DNA from: Dromaius novaehollandiae
Taxonomy: Eukaryota; Chordata; Aves; Casuariiformes; Dromaiidae
Length of the DNA stretch: 64,000 bases
Reading direction: 5' to 3'
Assembly (NCBI RefSeq): GCF_036370855.1
Contig: NC_088112.1
Location: 19,336,469 to 19,400,468, forward strand
Part shown: positions 63,650 to 64,000 of the stretch, one piece after another
Layout: each line of letters begins with the position of its first letter
Position numbering within the stretch: position 1 is the stretch's first letter
Position numbers and translations under genes: made by a program
Notes under the pieces: generated by a model
Seen by the model: only the letters and a program-made list of their open reading frames with translations
The model's database searches: none
Told to the model about the DNA's origin: nothing

Positions 63650-64000
63650 CTGGGGGGGGGAAGCAGAGCATTACACGAAAGGCCGAAGCAGCTTTTGCGC
63701 CAGGACAAGCAGCAACGAGTTACGTGGCAGGAGGAGAGACGGCCCTAAGAACCGCCGTGCTGCGGCCAGAGACCAAAGCGACTCCCAATTCCTAGTCCTT
63801 TCTCTGACAATAGACAAATTTAGGGAGAAAACGCACTGCGCTGCCTCTCCCAAATGCTGCCCTGGACTCTCTCAACTGCTTGCGCCGAAGGCGTCCCAGC
63901 TTGCAGAGGGGGTGGCCTATTCCTTGCCCATCAGCGACTCCCATTTCCCTTGAGCTCGGATAAACTCATGCCAACTTTTACCCTCTCGGCTGGTGAGGTT
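63650..64000 (-). other. SLC25A48 intron 1, partial
   Basis: Sequence upstream of exon 2. I searched for a first exon (MGSFQLEDF-like) and saw none, so it should lie past the right edge. Confidence 0.55.

Noticed and set aside
1-64000. CRISPR arrays, operons, bacterial genes, tRNA or rRNA genes
   Set aside because: None seen; spliced vertebrate genes and CR1 repeats show this is animal nuclear DNA.

Overview
The window is vertebrate nuclear DNA, almost certainly avian. It holds four spliced genes in the order LECT2/MIM-1, FBXL21, IL9, SLC25A48, the same neighbourhood found at human 5q31. The LECT2 gene has the tandem two-domain form known from chicken MIM-1. Interspersed repeats are sparse, and the clearest one is a 5'-truncated CR1 LINE, the usual bird retroposon. 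All exon coordinates were built by hand from splice consensus, reading phase and remembered protein families; no alignment was run. Exon phases close exactly in all four genes.

Layout: (1) 1-6680, a myeloid promoter followed by an eight-exon + strand MIM-1-like gene (367 aa) with two LECT2 domains joined by a 48-codon linker exon. (2) 6680-9180, intergenic DNA between two converging genes. (3) 9181-about 24150, FBXL21 on the - strand: four coding exons (435 aa), a long 3'UTR, and a probable non-coding first exon in a CpG island at about 23550-24280, roughly 8 kb upstream of the start codon. (4) 24300-38310, intergenic DNA with a few decayed repeats. (5) 38315-40670, IL9 on the - strand: five small exons (148 aa), a TATA-like box and an AU-rich 3'UTR. 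(6) 40750-52170, intergenic DNA with small tandem repeats. (7) 52508-63649, SLC25A48 on the - strand, exons 2 to 7; the first exon lies beyond the right edge.

The genes are not an operon and serve separate roles: a secreted granule/chemotactic protein of myeloid cells, a ubiquitin-ligase receptor for cryptochromes in the circadian clock, a T-cell cytokine, and a mitochondrial inner-membrane carrier. I found no wholly new system. The most unusual points are the near-identical exon 3/exon 7 pair in MIM-1 with a GC-AG intron on one copy, the in-frame linker exon between its domains, an IL9 that lacks two family cysteines, and a GA microsatellite that forms the whole polypyrimidine tract of a SLC25A48 exon.
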